DNA of 64,000 nt from Chitinophaga sedimenti (GTDB lineage: Bacteria > Bacteroidota > Bacteroidia > Chitinophagales > Chitinophagaceae): positions 1,426,001 to 1,490,000 of the forward strand of contig NZ_JAKUKA010000001.1 of assembly GCF_023156195.1 (NCBI RefSeq), given 5' to 3'. Shown piece by piece: positions 18,949 through 29,619 of the stretch. Position 1 is the stretch's first letter. Each line of letters begins with the position of its first letter. The translations under genes were made by a program, and so were the position numbers. Under the pieces are notes generated by a model. It was given only the letters and a program-made list of their open reading frames with translations, made no database searches and had not been told where the DNA came from.

Positions 18949-20901
18949 ATGAAAAATATAATCAGGAAAGCGGCATGCTTTTTATTGCCTCTGGCCGCAA
19001 CCCTTACACAACCCGCCTTCGCACAGGAAACGCCGAAGGAGGAAGACTATTTCCGGATCATGAAGCTGAGCGCTCCGGAAGGCACACTGCTCGAAGTAGG
19101 TGGTTTAACTGTATTGCCCAGCGGTGATCTCGGTGTATCTACCCGTCGTGGTGATGTATTCATCGTGGAAAACCCTACCAGCAATCGTCCCTTCTTCCGC
19201 AAGTTCGCCAGTGGCCTGCACGAAATCCTCGGGCCTCGCCTGGAAAGACGGCGCGCTGTACTGCGCACAACGCGGTGAACTCACCAAACTGGTGGATTCT
19301 AATATGGACGGCAAAGCCGACATCTACGAAACGGTCTACGCATGGCCTTTGTCCGGTCACTACCACGAATATAGCTTCGGCCCCAAACTGGCGCCCGATG
19401 GTTCCTTCTTCGTGAGTGGCAACGTAGCTTTCGGTAATGAAGAATGGTGGCGTGGTGAAAGCCGTGTTCCCATGAGGGGCTGGATGATGCACATTTCCGC
19501 AGACGGACAAATGGAGCCATGGGCTACCGGTATGCGTTCTCCCTGCGGCCTGGGCATGATCAACGGCGAACTGTTTTATTCCGAAAACCAGGGCGACTAC
19601 ATGGGCTCCGGTGGTGTATGGCAGGTAAAGAAAGGTGATTTCGTAGGTCACCCCGCAGGTCTGAAATGGACCGGACTGGCCAACTCCCCGCTGAAATTGA
19701 CTGCCGAAAAGTTCAACTCCATCGTGGACGAACGTAAAGTGAAAAATGAACAAGGTCGTTATATCAAACCGGAGAACGTGGTAAATGAGAAATTCATCAC
19801 CATGTTCGAAGTGAAAAAACAGATCCCTGAACTGCGCACGCCGGCGGTTTGGCTGCCTCACGGCGTACTGGGTATCTCCAACTCCGAAATCCTGGCCATC
19901 CCTGAAGGTAACTTCGGTCCCTTCGGCGGACAGGTGCTCGTGGGCGACCAGGGCCAGAGCAAAATCATGCGTGTGGTAATGGAGAAAGTGAACGGTGAAT
20001 ATCAGGGTGTGGCGTTCGACTTCCGCCAGGGTTTCCAGTCGGGTGTACTGCGTATGGCATGGGCACAGGATGGTTCCCTGTTTGTAGGTGAAACCAACCG
20101 TGGCTGGGGTTCTGCAGGTGATGCGAACGAAGGGTTGCAACGTCTTGTGTGGAACAACCGCATTCCGTTCGAAATGAAAACCGTAAAGGCAATGCCCGAT
20201 GGTTTTGAGATCGAATTTACCCTGCCCGTAGATAAGAAATCTGCAGAAGACCTCGCGTCTTACGCTGTAGAGAGTTTTATCTACAAATACCACCCGGTAT
20301 ATGGTAGCCCGACCGTGAACCAGGAGAAGTGCGAAGTGAAAGGTGTAAAAGTATCTGCAGACGGCATGAAAGCCCGTATTATCGTAGATAACCTGCGCCA
20401 GTACTACATCCACAACATTACGCTGAACGGCGTACGCGCTGCGGACATGTACTACTCACTGGTACATCCGACCGGCTACTATACGCTGAACAATATCCCG
20501 ACAGGTACTAAACTGGCGATGAGCGAAGTAAGCACCCGCAACTCCGAGAAAGAAGCGGCTGCAAAAGCAAAAGCTGCGGAAGCCGCGAAAGCTAAAACGG
20601 CTGCTGCTAAAGCAACCGAAGCTGCGAAACCCGCTGCACCAAAGGTGTACACTTATGAAGAGGTAAAACCTTTGCTGGCAAAACATACTTGTTCTGCCTG
20701 CCACGCTGCTGACAAAAAACAGGTGGGTCCTGCCTTCCGCGATATTGCTAAAAGAACTACAGCAACGAAGGCATCGTTAAACTGATTTACAATCCTAAGC
20801 CGGAGAACTGGCCTGGTTATGCGACAGAAATGCCGCCGATGCCGCAGGTTCCGAAAGCGGATGCGCTGAAGATCGCGAGCTATATCAACTCGTTGAAATA
20901 G
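18949..20901 (+). CDS. Propeller-cytochrome c (CxxCH) protein, frameshifted
   Basis: Signal peptide (ending AFAQ), then a beta-propeller region of the type seen in PVC-type heme-binding proteins (GGLTVLPSGDLGVSTRRGD, GLAWKDGALYCAQRGELTKL). An Ala/Lys-rich linker at about 520-555 follows, then a small cytochrome c domain with the heme site CSACH and VGPAFRDIAKR. One surplus G near 19229 and one missing A near 20757 break the frame. The true tail (MPPMPQVPKADALKIASYIN) ends at TAG 20899-20901, with Met as the likely sixth heme ligand. It probably carries electrons for a periplasmic oxidoreductase acting with the DUF1080 partner. Confidence 0.85.
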
Positions 20902-20924
20902 GTTGCTTCTTTGAATAATAGACG

Positions 20925-20950
20925 AAGGCCCGGCAGTGATGCCGGGCCTT
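20925..20950. terminator. Terminator between convergent genes
   Basis: AAGGCCCGGCA (20925-20935) and TGCCGGGCCTT (20940-20950) form an 11-bp perfect stem with a GTGA loop. It separates the cytochrome gene from the convergent SMP-30-like gene and can serve both. Confidence 0.75.
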
Positions 20951-20955
20951 ATGTT

Positions 20956-21771
20956 TTACTGTAGTTTGTAAGCCGCTACCGTCTTTGCAAAGAACGTTGG
21001 CACATACACGATCCGTTTTTTTGCATCATACCCGATATCCGCCGCGTTAATCTTCTCCGCGGAAGTATTCAGCAGCGTTTCCACCTGGCCATTTGCGGAT
21101 ACGTAAAAGATCCAGCCGCTCCAGGAGGTAACGAGGTAATCGCCGTTGCCGATGGGTTCAATGCCATCACCGCCTTGTGGCAGGGTAGCAATAGGCGTCA
21201 CCTTTTTCGCACGGTCTGCTTTTATGAATTTTTTGCCGGAAGCAATAATGAGATCTTTTCCAACGGATTTAAGACCGTTTACACCATCCATATGCTCCAG
21301 GTACAGTTCGGGTTTGTCGTGCTGAATACGCCAAACCTTCGCGGTCTTTGAGTCAGACACGTAGACGGTGCCGTCCGCATCGATGGTGAGGTCGTTCAGT
21401 CCCTCTGCATCCTCCCATTTGATGTTCTTTTCAATGGCGCCCTTCTTCAGGTCGATCACCACGACCGTGGTGACATCCGCTACGTACAGACGATTACGAT
21501 AGATGGCCATGCCCTTGGGCGCATTGAGGCCGGTAATGAAGGTAGAGTCGTATCCGCTGCCATCTGGCTTCAAACGGGCTACGCCGCCTTTACCGTCAAG
21601 TCCCCACGGATCGCCGTCGATCAGGGTTACATATAATGTGCCTTTGCCATCGTCGAGTACCGATTCGGGTACGGCGACGATGGGCTTTGTTTCCCATATT
21701 TTTTCAAGACGATGTTGTGCCTGGGTGGTGGCAGACAGGCCGCAAAGCATGACGAGCATAAGTTTTTTCAT
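20956..21771 (-). CDS. Secreted SMP-30/gluconolactonase-like protein
   Basis: A signal peptide (MKKLMLVMLCGLSATTQAQ) precedes a six-bladed propeller of the SMP-30/gluconolactonase/LRE type. Visible repeats include KGMAIYRNRLYVADV, LNDLTIDADGTVYVSD and AADIGYDAKKRIVYVPTF. Members hydrolyse lactones or bind small ligands. The metal ligands expected in true gluconolactonase cannot be assigned with certainty here. The length (271) is slightly short for the family. The start is ATG 21771. Confidence 0.8.
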   Translation of the reverse strand: MKKLMLVMLCGLSATTQAQHRLEKIWETKPIVAVPESVLDDGKGTLYVTLIDGDPWGLDGKGGVARLKPDGSGYDSTFITGLNAPKGMAIYRNRLYVADVTTVVVIDLKKGAIEKNIKWEDAEGLNDLTIDADGTVYVSDSKTAKVWRIQHDKPELYLEHMDGVNGLKSVGKDLIIASGKKFIKADRAKKVTPIATLPQGGDGIEPIGNGDYLVTSWSGWIFYVSANGQVETLLNTSAEKINAADIGYDAKKRIVYVPTFFAKTVAAYKLQ

Positions 21772-21902
21772 AACACGATCAATTGAGGTTTGCCGGTAAG
21801 ATAGGCTTTATGCCGCTCAACCGCAAGCATTGTTCCATGCATTGCATATATGCCGCAGGCTGATTATATTAGAGCAACGTTCCTCCGTATAAACAACTAA
21901 CT

Positions 21903-23177
21903 ATGAACGATGTCGTTAACCTCCGTCCCTGGAGTGCTGGTGAGAAATTTGCCGTTCGCTTTTTTACGGTCTTTTTCGTCTTCTATATTTTTCCTTTTCC
22001 TGTTGATATTATTCCTTACATCGAAATGTACTGGAACCAGCTGTTACAGGTATTGATACCCTGGATTGCCGCGCATATCCTTCACCTCGAAAAGCCCATC
22101 ACCATTTTTGAAAATGGGAGTGGGGACACCACTTACAACTACGTCGAATTGCTCACGATGGTCTCAACAGCGCTGATCGCCGCCATCGTGTGGTCGTTGC
22201 TGGACAGGCGGCGTAAAAGTTATCATTACCTGCATTACTGGCTGCGGGTGCTGGTGCGGTATTTCCTGGCTTATAACATGTGCCTGTACGGCTTCATAAA
22301 GGTTTTTCACCTGCAAATGGCTACGCCTTACCTGTCGCAATTGCTGCAGCCGTTTGGTGAAAAGTCGCCGATGGGACTGGCCTGGTCGTATATGGGCTAT
22401 TCTCCAGGTTTTAGTGCATTTACGGGCTGGGCAGAGGTGGTCACCGGTATGTTGTTGCTGTTCCGCCGTACCGTGACGCTTGGCGCCATGGTAGCCATCG
22501 TGGTAACGATCAATATTATGGCGGTGAACTATTTCTTCGATGTGCCGGTAAAACTGTTCTCCACCATGTTGTTTACGATGTCGGTATTCCTGCTCGCGCC
22601 GGATATGCAACGGCTCGCCAAACTGCTCATCCTGAACAAACCTGTGCCGCCGAAGGTATTCCACAATTATATTGAACGCCGCTGGCTTAAAATAGTGCTG
22701 ATGACGTTCAAGTTTCTCTACATCACCGTTGGTATCTATTTCCTCGTCAGCTCTAACGCCAGTGCCGTAAGCGTGTATGGCGATAAACGTCCCAAGCCGC
22801 CGTTATGGGGTATTTACGATGCGCAACTGGTAGTGCGTAACGGCGATACGATTCCGCCGCTGCGTACAGATCATGATCGCTGGAACAGGCTTGTACTCGA
22901 TTTTAAGGATTGGGCTACCATTTATATGACCAGCGACAGTATAAAAGGTTATTCTTTTGAAGTGGACACCACACTGAAAACCGCGGTGGTTTATGAACCC
23001 GGCGATACTTTACACAAATCCACTTTACATTACCGCGTGCATGACGATAGTTTATTCCTCACCGGCAAATATGTGAATGATTCTATTTTGATTAGCTTTA
23101 CCAGGCGTGATCACAAAGACTTCCGACTGCTGAACAGGGGATTTCACTGGATCAACGAACACCCGTATAACCGGTAA
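21903..23177 (+). CDS. DoxX-like multi-pass membrane protein
   Basis: Residues 1-290 contain about seven hydrophobic helices. Around GYSPGFSAFTGWAEVVTGMLLLF there is a pattern resembling DoxX/DoxD-family quinone-linked membrane proteins. The last 130 residues (from DKRPKPPLWGIYDAQLVV) form a soluble beta-rich tail. It is probably in the inner membrane with unknown function. It is the first gene of a run with spacings of 4 nt and 1 nt to the next two genes, so it is likely the operon head. Confidence 0.75.
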   Translation: MNDVVNLRPWSAGEKFAVRFFTVFFVFYIFPFPVDIIPYIEMYWNQLLQVLIPWIAAHILHLEKPITIFENGSGDTTYNYVELLTMVSTALIAAIVWSLLDRRRKSYHYLHYWLRVLVRYFLAYNMCLYGFIKVFHLQMATPYLSQLLQPFGEKSPMGLAWSYMGYSPGFSAFTGWAEVVTGMLLLFRRTVTLGAMVAIVVTINIMAVNYFFDVPVKLFSTMLFTMSVFLLAPDMQRLAKLLILNKPVPPKVFHNYIERRWLKIVLMTFKFLYITVGIYFLVSSNASAVSVYGDKRPKPPLWGIYDAQLVVRNGDTIPPLRTDHDRWNRLVLDFKDWATIYMTSDSIKGYSFEVDTTLKTAVVYEPGDTLHKSTLHYRVHDDSLFLTGKYVNDSILISFTRRDHKDFRLLNRGFHWINEHPYNR

Positions 23178-23181
23178 TGTC

Positions 23182-24602
23182 ATGCAGTACGATGCTATTA
23201 TAGTAGGGGCAGGCCCCAATGGCCTGGCCGGCGCGATTACCCTGCAGCAGCAAGGCCTGCGTACGTTGTTGCTCGAAGCCAAACCGACCATCGGTGGCGG
23301 CATGCGCAGCGCGGAGCTCACGTTGCCCGGCTTCGTACACGACATTTGCTCCGCCGTACACCCACTCGGTGCAGGATCCCCGTTTTTCAGGCAGCTGGAT
23401 TTACAGGCCTTCGGACTTGAGTTCGTACATCCGCCGGTGTTAGCTGCCCATCCGCTGGACGATGGCAGCGCCGGTGCGCTTTATCGTTCTTTTGACTATA
23501 CCGCCGCGGCACTTGGCGCCGATGAGTCGGCCTATCGCAGCCTGTTGGGCGGCTTGTACCGCGACTGGCCGCAGATTGATAAGGATGTACTCGGGCCGCT
23601 GAGCCTGCCTTCGCATCCTTTGATGATGGCGAAGTTTGGGCTCACTGCTTTGCGCCGCGCCAGCGATATTGTAAAAAGGTTTAACACGCAGCAGGCCCGT
23701 GGTCTGTGGGCCGGTATCGCCGGCCACTCGATGCTGCCGCTGGATCATTATACCACCGCTGCAGCAGGTTGTGTGCTGATGTTAGCCGGTCATCATCACG
23801 GATGGCCGATCCCGAAAGGCGGCTCGCAAAGTATGGCAACGGCGCTGGCGGGCTTATACCAATCGTTGGGAGGCGTCATTCAAACGGATACTTATGTGAA
23901 AAGCCCGGACGAGTTGCCGGCAGCCAAGGCCGTACTGTTCGATTTGTCGCCGCAACAACTGGTCAGCATTGCGGGACAACAGTTCTCGTCTATCTACCTG
24001 AAGCAATTAAAAAGGTTCCGCTATGGCATGGGCGTGTTTAAAATAGACTGGGCGCTGGATGGCCCGGTGCCTTTTACCAACGAAGCCTGCCGCAATGCGG
24101 GCACGGTGCACCTCGGCAACACTTTCGAAGAAATTGCGCACGCCGAAAAGGCGGTCTGGAATGGCCAGCATCCGGAAAAGCCATTTGTATTGCTCGCGCA
24201 GCAAAGCCTGTTCGACCACAGCCGCGCCCCGGAAGGCAAACACACGGCCTGGGCGTATTGCCACGTGCCCAGCGGCGCAGAAAAGATATGACGGCAGCCA
24301 TCGAAGCGCAGGTAGAACGTTTTGCGCCCGGCTTCCGCGATCGTATTTTACAGCGCCATACGATGAATGCCCGCCAGATGGAGGCTTACAACCCCAACTA
24401 TGTAGGCGGTGATATCAACGGCGGTGTGCTTGATATTACACAACTTTTTACCCGGCCGGCGTTACGCCTGTCGCCCTACCGTACTTCCGCAAAAGGGATA
24501 TACCTCTGTTCCGCTTCCACGCCCCCGGGCGGCGGCGTGCATGGCCTCTGTGGCCATCATGCGGCCCAACGCGTGCTGAAGGATATTTTTAAATTTAACT
24601 AG
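23182..24602 (+). CDS. Phytoene-desaturase-like FAD oxidoreductase, frameshifted
   Basis: The N-terminus holds the FAD-binding Rossmann motif IIVGAGPNGLAGA, then LEAKPTIGGGMRSAEL. The C-terminal motif near PPGGGVHGLCGHHAA is typical of Crt-type carotenoid/retinoid oxidoreductases. The first frame ends near 24291. One A in the AAAA run at about 24284 restores the join (GAEKDMTAAIEAQVERF). The total length is about 473 residues. It likely oxidises a lipophilic substrate, which the sequence does not name. It begins 4 nt after the DoxX-like gene and ends 1 nt before GH43. Confidence 0.85.
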
Positions 24603-24603
24603 T

Positions 24604-25638
24604 ATGATGATGAAACGATTGATGGGTTGTTTATTCCTGTTTTTATTTTTCCTGAACAACACTTCCGCGCAAACCGAAACCTTCGCTAACCCGCTGTTGT
24701 CTTCGGGTGCAGATCCTTATTCTTTTTATAAAGATGGATTTTATTATTACACCCATACCACCGGTAACCGCCTGGTGATCTGGAAAACCAAGAACCTCGC
24801 GGACCTTGAACACGCCGAAAAGAAAACGATTTACACACCGCCCGCCGGTACTATGTATTCAAAAAACCTTTGGGCGCCCGAAATCATCTTCCTTAATAAC
24901 AAATGGTACGTATACTTTGCCGCCGATGACGGTAAAAACGAAAACCACCGCATGTATGTGGTGGAAAACGGCAATGCGGACCCATTACAGGGCGAATGGA
25001 CATTTAAGGGTAAGGTAGCTGACCCGACCGACAAATGGGCCATCGACGGGGATGTATTCAGCTGGAAAGGGCAGTTGTACATGATCTGGTCAGGATGGGA
25101 AGGCGATGTAAATGGTCAGCAGAACATTTATCTCGCTAAAATGAAGAATCCCTGGACCATCACCGGCAAACGGGTGAAGATAGGAGAGCCGACGTACCAC
25201 TGGGAAAAGCATGGTAACCTGGGCGCGAAGGATGATGTAAAACACGTAAGCGTGAACGAAGGCCCGCAGGCCCCGGAGCATGGCAACCGTTTGTTCATCG
25301 TATTCTCCGCCAGCGGTTGCTGGACGGACTACTACGCCCTGGGACTCATGCGTTTTGAAGGTAAAAACATCATGGACCCTAAGTCCTGGAAAAAGTCAGC
25401 TGAACCTTTCTTTAAACAGAATAAAGAAGTGGGTGTATATGCGCCCGGTCATAACTCTTTCTTCAAATCGCCTAATGGGAAAGAAGATTGGATCCTGTAC
25501 CACGCCAACGACGAGCCGGGGCAGGGTTGTGGCAGGTTCCGCACACCGCGCATGCAGCCTTTTACCTGGGATAAAAACGGCCTGCCTGTATTTGGAGAAC
25601 CCGTTAAAAAAGGCGTTTCATTGCCGATTCCGCGCTAA
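24604..25638 (+). CDS. GH43 family glycoside hydrolase
   Basis: Signal peptide (MMMKRLMGCLFLFLFF, ending SAQ), then a five-bladed propeller of family GH43. The catalytic triad positions are visible: Asp in SSGADPYSFYK (general base), Asp in KWAIDGDVFSW (pKa modulator), and Glu in SVNEGPQAPEH (general acid). Members are alpha-L-arabinofuranosidases or beta-xylosidases. The subfamily, and so the substrate, cannot be fixed here. At 345 residues it is a single-domain member. It is probably periplasmic or outer-membrane associated. Confidence 0.9.
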   Translation: MMMKRLMGCLFLFLFFLNNTSAQTETFANPLLSSGADPYSFYKDGFYYYTHTTGNRLVIWKTKNLADLEHAEKKTIYTPPAGTMYSKNLWAPEIIFLNNKWYVYFAADDGKNENHRMYVVENGNADPLQGEWTFKGKVADPTDKWAIDGDVFSWKGQLYMIWSGWEGDVNGQQNIYLAKMKNPWTITGKRVKIGEPTYHWEKHGNLGAKDDVKHVSVNEGPQAPEHGNRLFIVFSASGCWTDYYALGLMRFEGKNIMDPKSWKKSAEPFFKQNKEVGVYAPGHNSFFKSPNGKEDWILYHANDEPGQGCGRFRTPRMQPFTWDKNGLPVFGEPVKKGVSLPIPR

Positions 25639-25663
25639 GTCCAAATGCTTCGAGGATCTGGTC

Positions 25664-25695
25664 ATTGCCGGTAGCAGCAGGTGATCGTAGTTTTG
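25664..25695 (+). promoter_or_regulatory. Bacteroidota-type promoter for the alpha/beta hydrolase
   Basis: ATTG (25664-25667), a 20-nt spacer and TAGTTTTG (25688-25695) match the consensus with one mismatch in the first box. It lies 50 nt upstream of ATG 25745, in the 106-nt gap after GH43, and suggests the hydrolase is transcribed separately. Confidence 0.5.
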
Positions 25696-25744
25696 TAAGG
25701 TGGACTTCCCGATACCGTGTGCAGACCATCTTCAAAACCTTTTT

Positions 25745-26527
25745 ATGTCATCCATCCAGTCAAAAACGATCCTTTTTGTTACCGGCTGCTTCGTAAGCCA
25801 CCATTGCTGGAACGACTGGGCCGCGTATTTCGAAAGCCAGGGTTACAAAACCGTCACCCCGCACTGGCCCGGCAAAGCCGGTGAGCCAGCTGCGCTGCGG
25901 AACAGTCAGCCCAACAAAGCCATTGCCAGCCTGCGGTTAACACAGGTACTGGAGCATTACATCAGCGTAATCAAACAACTGCCCGAACTGCCGGTCATCA
26001 TTGGTCATTCGTTCGGCGGACTGCTGACGCAATTGCTGATTAACCGCGGTTATGGCGTGGCGGGCGTGGCTATTCATTCGGTGCCGCCGCAGGGCGTATT
26101 GCCGATCGAGTTTTCGTTCCTGAGATCCACTTTCGCTGCGCTGGGCCTGTTTACGCCGCTGGACGAGGCGTACCTCATGAGTTTCAAAACCTGGCAGTAC
26201 GCTTTTACGAATGGCTTTCCACTGGAGTTGCAGCATGCTACCTACAATGCACTGACCATTCCGGAGTCTAAACGGCTTTGCCGCGATGGCCTCACGAGCG
26301 CCGCGCACGTAGATTTTAAAAAGCCCCATGCGCCATTGCTGTTGCAGGCCGGGGCCGAAGATCATATTATACCTGCTTCCCTCAACAGAAGAAATTTCAG
26401 GGCCTACAAAACACCCGGCTCGGTCACCGATTTCGTGGTAAAAGAAGGACGGAACCATTTTGTATTAGGGCTTCCAACGTGGAAAGAGGATGCCCGGGAC
26501 ATACTGGACTGGATCAGGAAACAATAA
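25745..26527 (+). CDS. Alpha/beta hydrolase
   Basis: About 260 residues with the nucleophile elbow GHSFGG, an oxyanion-type start (ILFVTGCFVSHHCWNDW), a probable acid in AGAEDHIIPASL, and a catalytic His in NHFVLG. The start is ATG 25745 (MSSIQSKTILF). An upstream in-frame start at 25700 would add 15 residues. It has no signal peptide, so it is cytoplasmic. Substrate unknown. Related proteins hydrolyse esters, lactones or haloalkanes. Confidence 0.85.
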   Translation: MSSIQSKTILFVTGCFVSHHCWNDWAAYFESQGYKTVTPHWPGKAGEPAALRNSQPNKAIASLRLTQVLEHYISVIKQLPELPVIIGHSFGGLLTQLLINRGYGVAGVAIHSVPPQGVLPIEFSFLRSTFAALGLFTPLDEAYLMSFKTWQYAFTNGFPLELQHATYNALTIPESKRLCRDGLTSAAHVDFKKPHAPLLLQAGAEDHIIPASLNRRNFRAYKTPGSVTDFVVKEGRNHFVLGLPTWKEDARDILDWIRKQ

Positions 26528-26568
26528 GAAGGAGGCCCGGGATCACATGTCCCGGCCTCCTTCTTATT
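26524..26568. terminator. Bidirectional terminator
   Basis: AATAAGAAGGAGGCCCGGGA pairs with TCCCGGCCTCCTTCTTATT with one bulged base, around a short loop. It lies between the convergent hydrolase and membrane protein genes. A- and T-rich ends serve both strands. Confidence 0.75.
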
Positions 26569-26572
26569 ACTG

Positions 26573-27721
26573 TTAAAAGGTGCCGGTGGCCCCGCCACCA
26601 ACGCCCGATCCGCCGCCGAATCCTTGCTGGTCCGGCGCCTGGCCCGGCTGCATAGTTTGCACGATGATCAGCGATTCGAGGTGCAGCTTTTCGGCCGCAT
26701 GCTTGTCGTCGTCTTCTTCCTTTGTAAAGCCATGTTTAGGCGTTTTAAGGTAGCGCATGCCCCACCAGGCAGTGCCTGCCAGCAACGCCCCGGCCAGTAT
26801 CAACTTACCTTCCAGCGCCATCAGGTGATGGTACATGTGTATCGTGTAACAGGCGGCGGCCACCAGCATCAGACCGGTAAGGAGCAGGGTGCGGTCTTTT
26901 CTTTTCAACCCGAAAAAGATATATACTAATGGCAATATAATCGTAGTGATCCAGAAGAACCAGGGTACGATATTATCCGGAAGTAAGGGATTGCCCATTA
27001 CTGCCGTTACTGCGAGCGTATAGTAATTGAAACATGCGTAGAAAGATAGCAGTGCACAAATCTCCAGCGCCGTCAGGCAATGGCGGTAATGCCGTGCGCC
27101 ATGCAGCGTGGCCAGTTTGCGGGCGCCAAAGTAAAAGGCTGCCGATACCATTGCCAGCGGAATGTAAGCATATAAACGCAGTACGGACGAAGGATCTGTT
27201 TGAAGGAAGATAAACGTCAGCAACGCAAAGTACGCGATGCCCGTCATGATCACGTCTGCATAACGCAACGCCAGCACCGTGGCGATTAACAAGAACGCGA
27301 CCGACACCCGTAGCGGATACTCAAACAGATCCTGGAAAGCAAGTCCCGTCAGCAAAAACGCGCCGGCCATCCACATCAGCGCGGTGTCCACACCCGATTT
27401 GTAGTGCTTTTTACCGCCGTGAATGAACAGTTCTGCCGCCACAATACACATAACGGTCAGGAACACACAAAAGCCGGTAACGCTATCCAGGCTATCTACC
27501 ACTCCCTATGAGCAGCAGCAGTCCGACGCCGGCCATTACAGCCACCACGGTCGCAATCAGCAGTCCTGCCCGTACAAAAATGTTCGGATGAAAAAATGCT
27601 TTCGGATAGGCCTCGCTGGCGGCTTTCATTTCGTCGGCCGTAATGAGGCCTTTTTATGGGCGGATTCCACCTCTTCGCGGAGGTAGGTCTGGTCGAGGGT
27701 TTCGGAATTATATGCGAGCAT
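26573..27721 (-). CDS. Multi-pass membrane protein, frameshifted
   Basis: The main frame (about 309 residues) contains about ten hydrophobic helices and ends in a charged cytoplasmic tail with a Gly-rich end (GFGGGSGVGGGATGTF). Upstream of it, a broken N-terminus continues to ATG 27721 as MLAYNSETLDQTYLREE, then GLITADEMKAASEAYPKAFF and a helix (AGLLIATVVAVMAGVGLLLL). Frameshifts lie near 27651 and 27500. The start overlaps the end of the upstream membrane protein gene by 14 nt, implying translational coupling. The two proteins look like partners. Function unknown. Confidence 0.7.
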
Positions 27722-28670
27722 CTTTTTTCAGGTTTTTGTACTGGTAGGTAAGGAAAACACTAATGCCGATGGCGGAGCACAGGAAGTAGAGCAGCATAAT
27801 GACCAGGTCAAAGTAATGGTAGTTGTTGAGCACCACGATGCTCAGGGAAATGTAGCTGTACAACACGCAAATCAGTATAAAATAAAAGGAATGTTCCTTA
27901 CGCGCCTGCCAAAGGAATAAGGTGGTAATGCCCGCTACCGGCAGTACCCACAAACTGTTTTCAAAATACAGTTGCGCGGCAATAAGTGCGATATATAAAA
28001 TATGCACGCCGAAGTTGCAGTAGGTGAAAAAGAAGTGCCGTTTAAGGTTGCGCAGCCGGCTGAGGTAGCCGCCGCCGATAAGGATCGCGCCGAGCAGGAT
28101 GCCGGTGAAAATCAGCCTGCTGTCGCCAAAGTCATTTTCGGAGAGTATGCCCGTTGGCGTTAGGGCAATGCCCATCCAGGCGGCAAGATTCGTAATAGCC
28201 AGGCTCAATACGCCCAGGTGATCAAAATAGTAAGCGCTGAAAAACAGGATGAGCATCGGAATGAAAGTACTCGCGCCGTAACCCTGACCAAATACCCCGT
28301 ATTGCGCCTGCAGGTAGGTGATAAATGATATGAGCGTAAGACAGCCGAGCAGCAGCACATAATCGAATACTGCATTTTCCGTAAGCACTTTATGCCAGGA
28401 AAACGGCGGCCGGTGCCGGAAACAGTATACAAAACAGCCGATACTGACCGCGGCGATCAGTAATATTACGGCCATATGGCCAATGGTGTCGAGGTTGCGG
28501 TAAATGGGTGCCGAGGCCACCGCTTAGCAGCAGTACCCCAGGTACAACAAGGTCTTTAATTCCCAATGCAGGGAAAACAAACGGCCGGCAGCAGCGGCTT
28601 TAACGCGGTCCAGCGAGGCGGCTGACAGGTGGCCTTCACGGTGCAGTTTTTCAAACAGTTTTTCGTCCAT
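27708..28670 (-). CDS. DUF2157-like membrane protein, frameshifted
   Basis: The N-terminus at ATG 28670 reads MDEKLFEKLHREGHLSAASL followed by the first helix (LLYLGVLLLSGGLG). One missing G near 28540 breaks it from the main frame (IYRNLDTIGHMAVILLIAAV), which holds about eight further helices. The small cytoplasmic N-terminal helix followed by a membrane bundle matches the DUF2157 pattern. It is upstream of, and overlapping with, the second membrane protein. Function unknown. Confidence 0.72.
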
Positions 28671-28709
28671 AGGTAGGGGAAATATATAACCTTTTCCCGA
28701 ACCGGCAAA

Positions 28710-29604
28710 TTACAGCTGGTCCGTACCCGAACTGAATACGGTGAGCGCGCGGTGCATGATGTCTGCGTTCACGCGGTAAACTTTGCCCGGTATTCGCCGT
28801 CCAACTGGAAGTGCGCCTTTCTTTTCGTATGGATGGTGATGTGTTGTGCAGGAATGATTTCTGTTTTACGCGGATCGAAGGGGCGGTGACGGAACAGCAT
28901 TTTCAGGAGTTCGAGCACGGACAATTGCTTAATCAGCACCACTTCAAATATCCCGTCGCTTAAGTCGCCATCGGGATTAATAAAAGCGCCGGTACCATAT
29001 TGGCGGGCATTGCCGAACACGACCATAAACGCCTGTCGCTCCAGCTTTTCCTTTCCATTATCGATGGTAATATCCAGCAGTTGACGGTAGTACAGGGTTT
29101 TTAATGCTACCCTGGCATAGCCGATCTGCCCCCGGATGCCCGATTTCTCAAAGTATTTTACCATCAGGGCGTTCAGGCCGATATCGCCCAGGTGTACGCA
29201 GTACTGGTCGCGGTCTACCCGTACCACATCGATCTGTTGGGTATTTCTTTGCACAATCACCTCGAGCGCCTCCGGGAGGGTGAGGGGCAGCGATAACTCC
29301 CGGGCCATGCCGTTCGCCGAGCCTGCAGGCAGTATCCCCAGGGGAATGCCTGTATCCACCAGTACAGAAGCCACGGCGCGCACGGTGCCATCGCCCCCGA
29401 CGGCTACAACCCCGTCTGGCTGCAGCTCATGGACGGCCTGCTGCAGGGAAAGGCCCTTTTACGGGCGGTATGTATATTGAAGTAATGAATGTGGTAGGGC
29501 TTGTCCTGGAAAAAAGTATGGATCAAATTTTGCGGATCTTGTTTTCCGCGGCCCGATTTCGGGTTGATCACAAAAAGGAGTGTGCGAGTGCCGGAGCTTT
29601 CCAT
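28710..29604 (-). CDS. Diacylglycerol-kinase family lipid kinase, frameshifted
   Basis: The start MESSGTRTLLFVINPKSGRG holds the NPKSG motif, and VGGDGTVRAV is the diacylglycerol-kinase nucleotide-binding loop. PLGILPAGSANGMAREL and the C-terminal FNARQYGTGAF-like segment complete the YegS/DgkB pattern. The frame breaks near 29390 and near 28778, where one G restores GKVYRVNADIMHRALTVF to the TAA at 28710-28712. It would phosphorylate diacylglycerol or a related lipid alcohol at the membrane. It is transcribed divergently from an APP1-type phosphatase, with 15 nt between the start codons. Confidence 0.85.
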
Positions 29605-29619
29605 CTAGGTGTTAGTTGT

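Noticed and set aside
19175-20413. A 412-residue open frame on the minus strand
   Set aside because: It lies wholly inside the cytochrome gene, whose product has a signal peptide, a CSACH heme site and propeller motifs. The minus frame has unusual His/Thr/Phe composition and no recognisable domain, so it is an antisense shadow.
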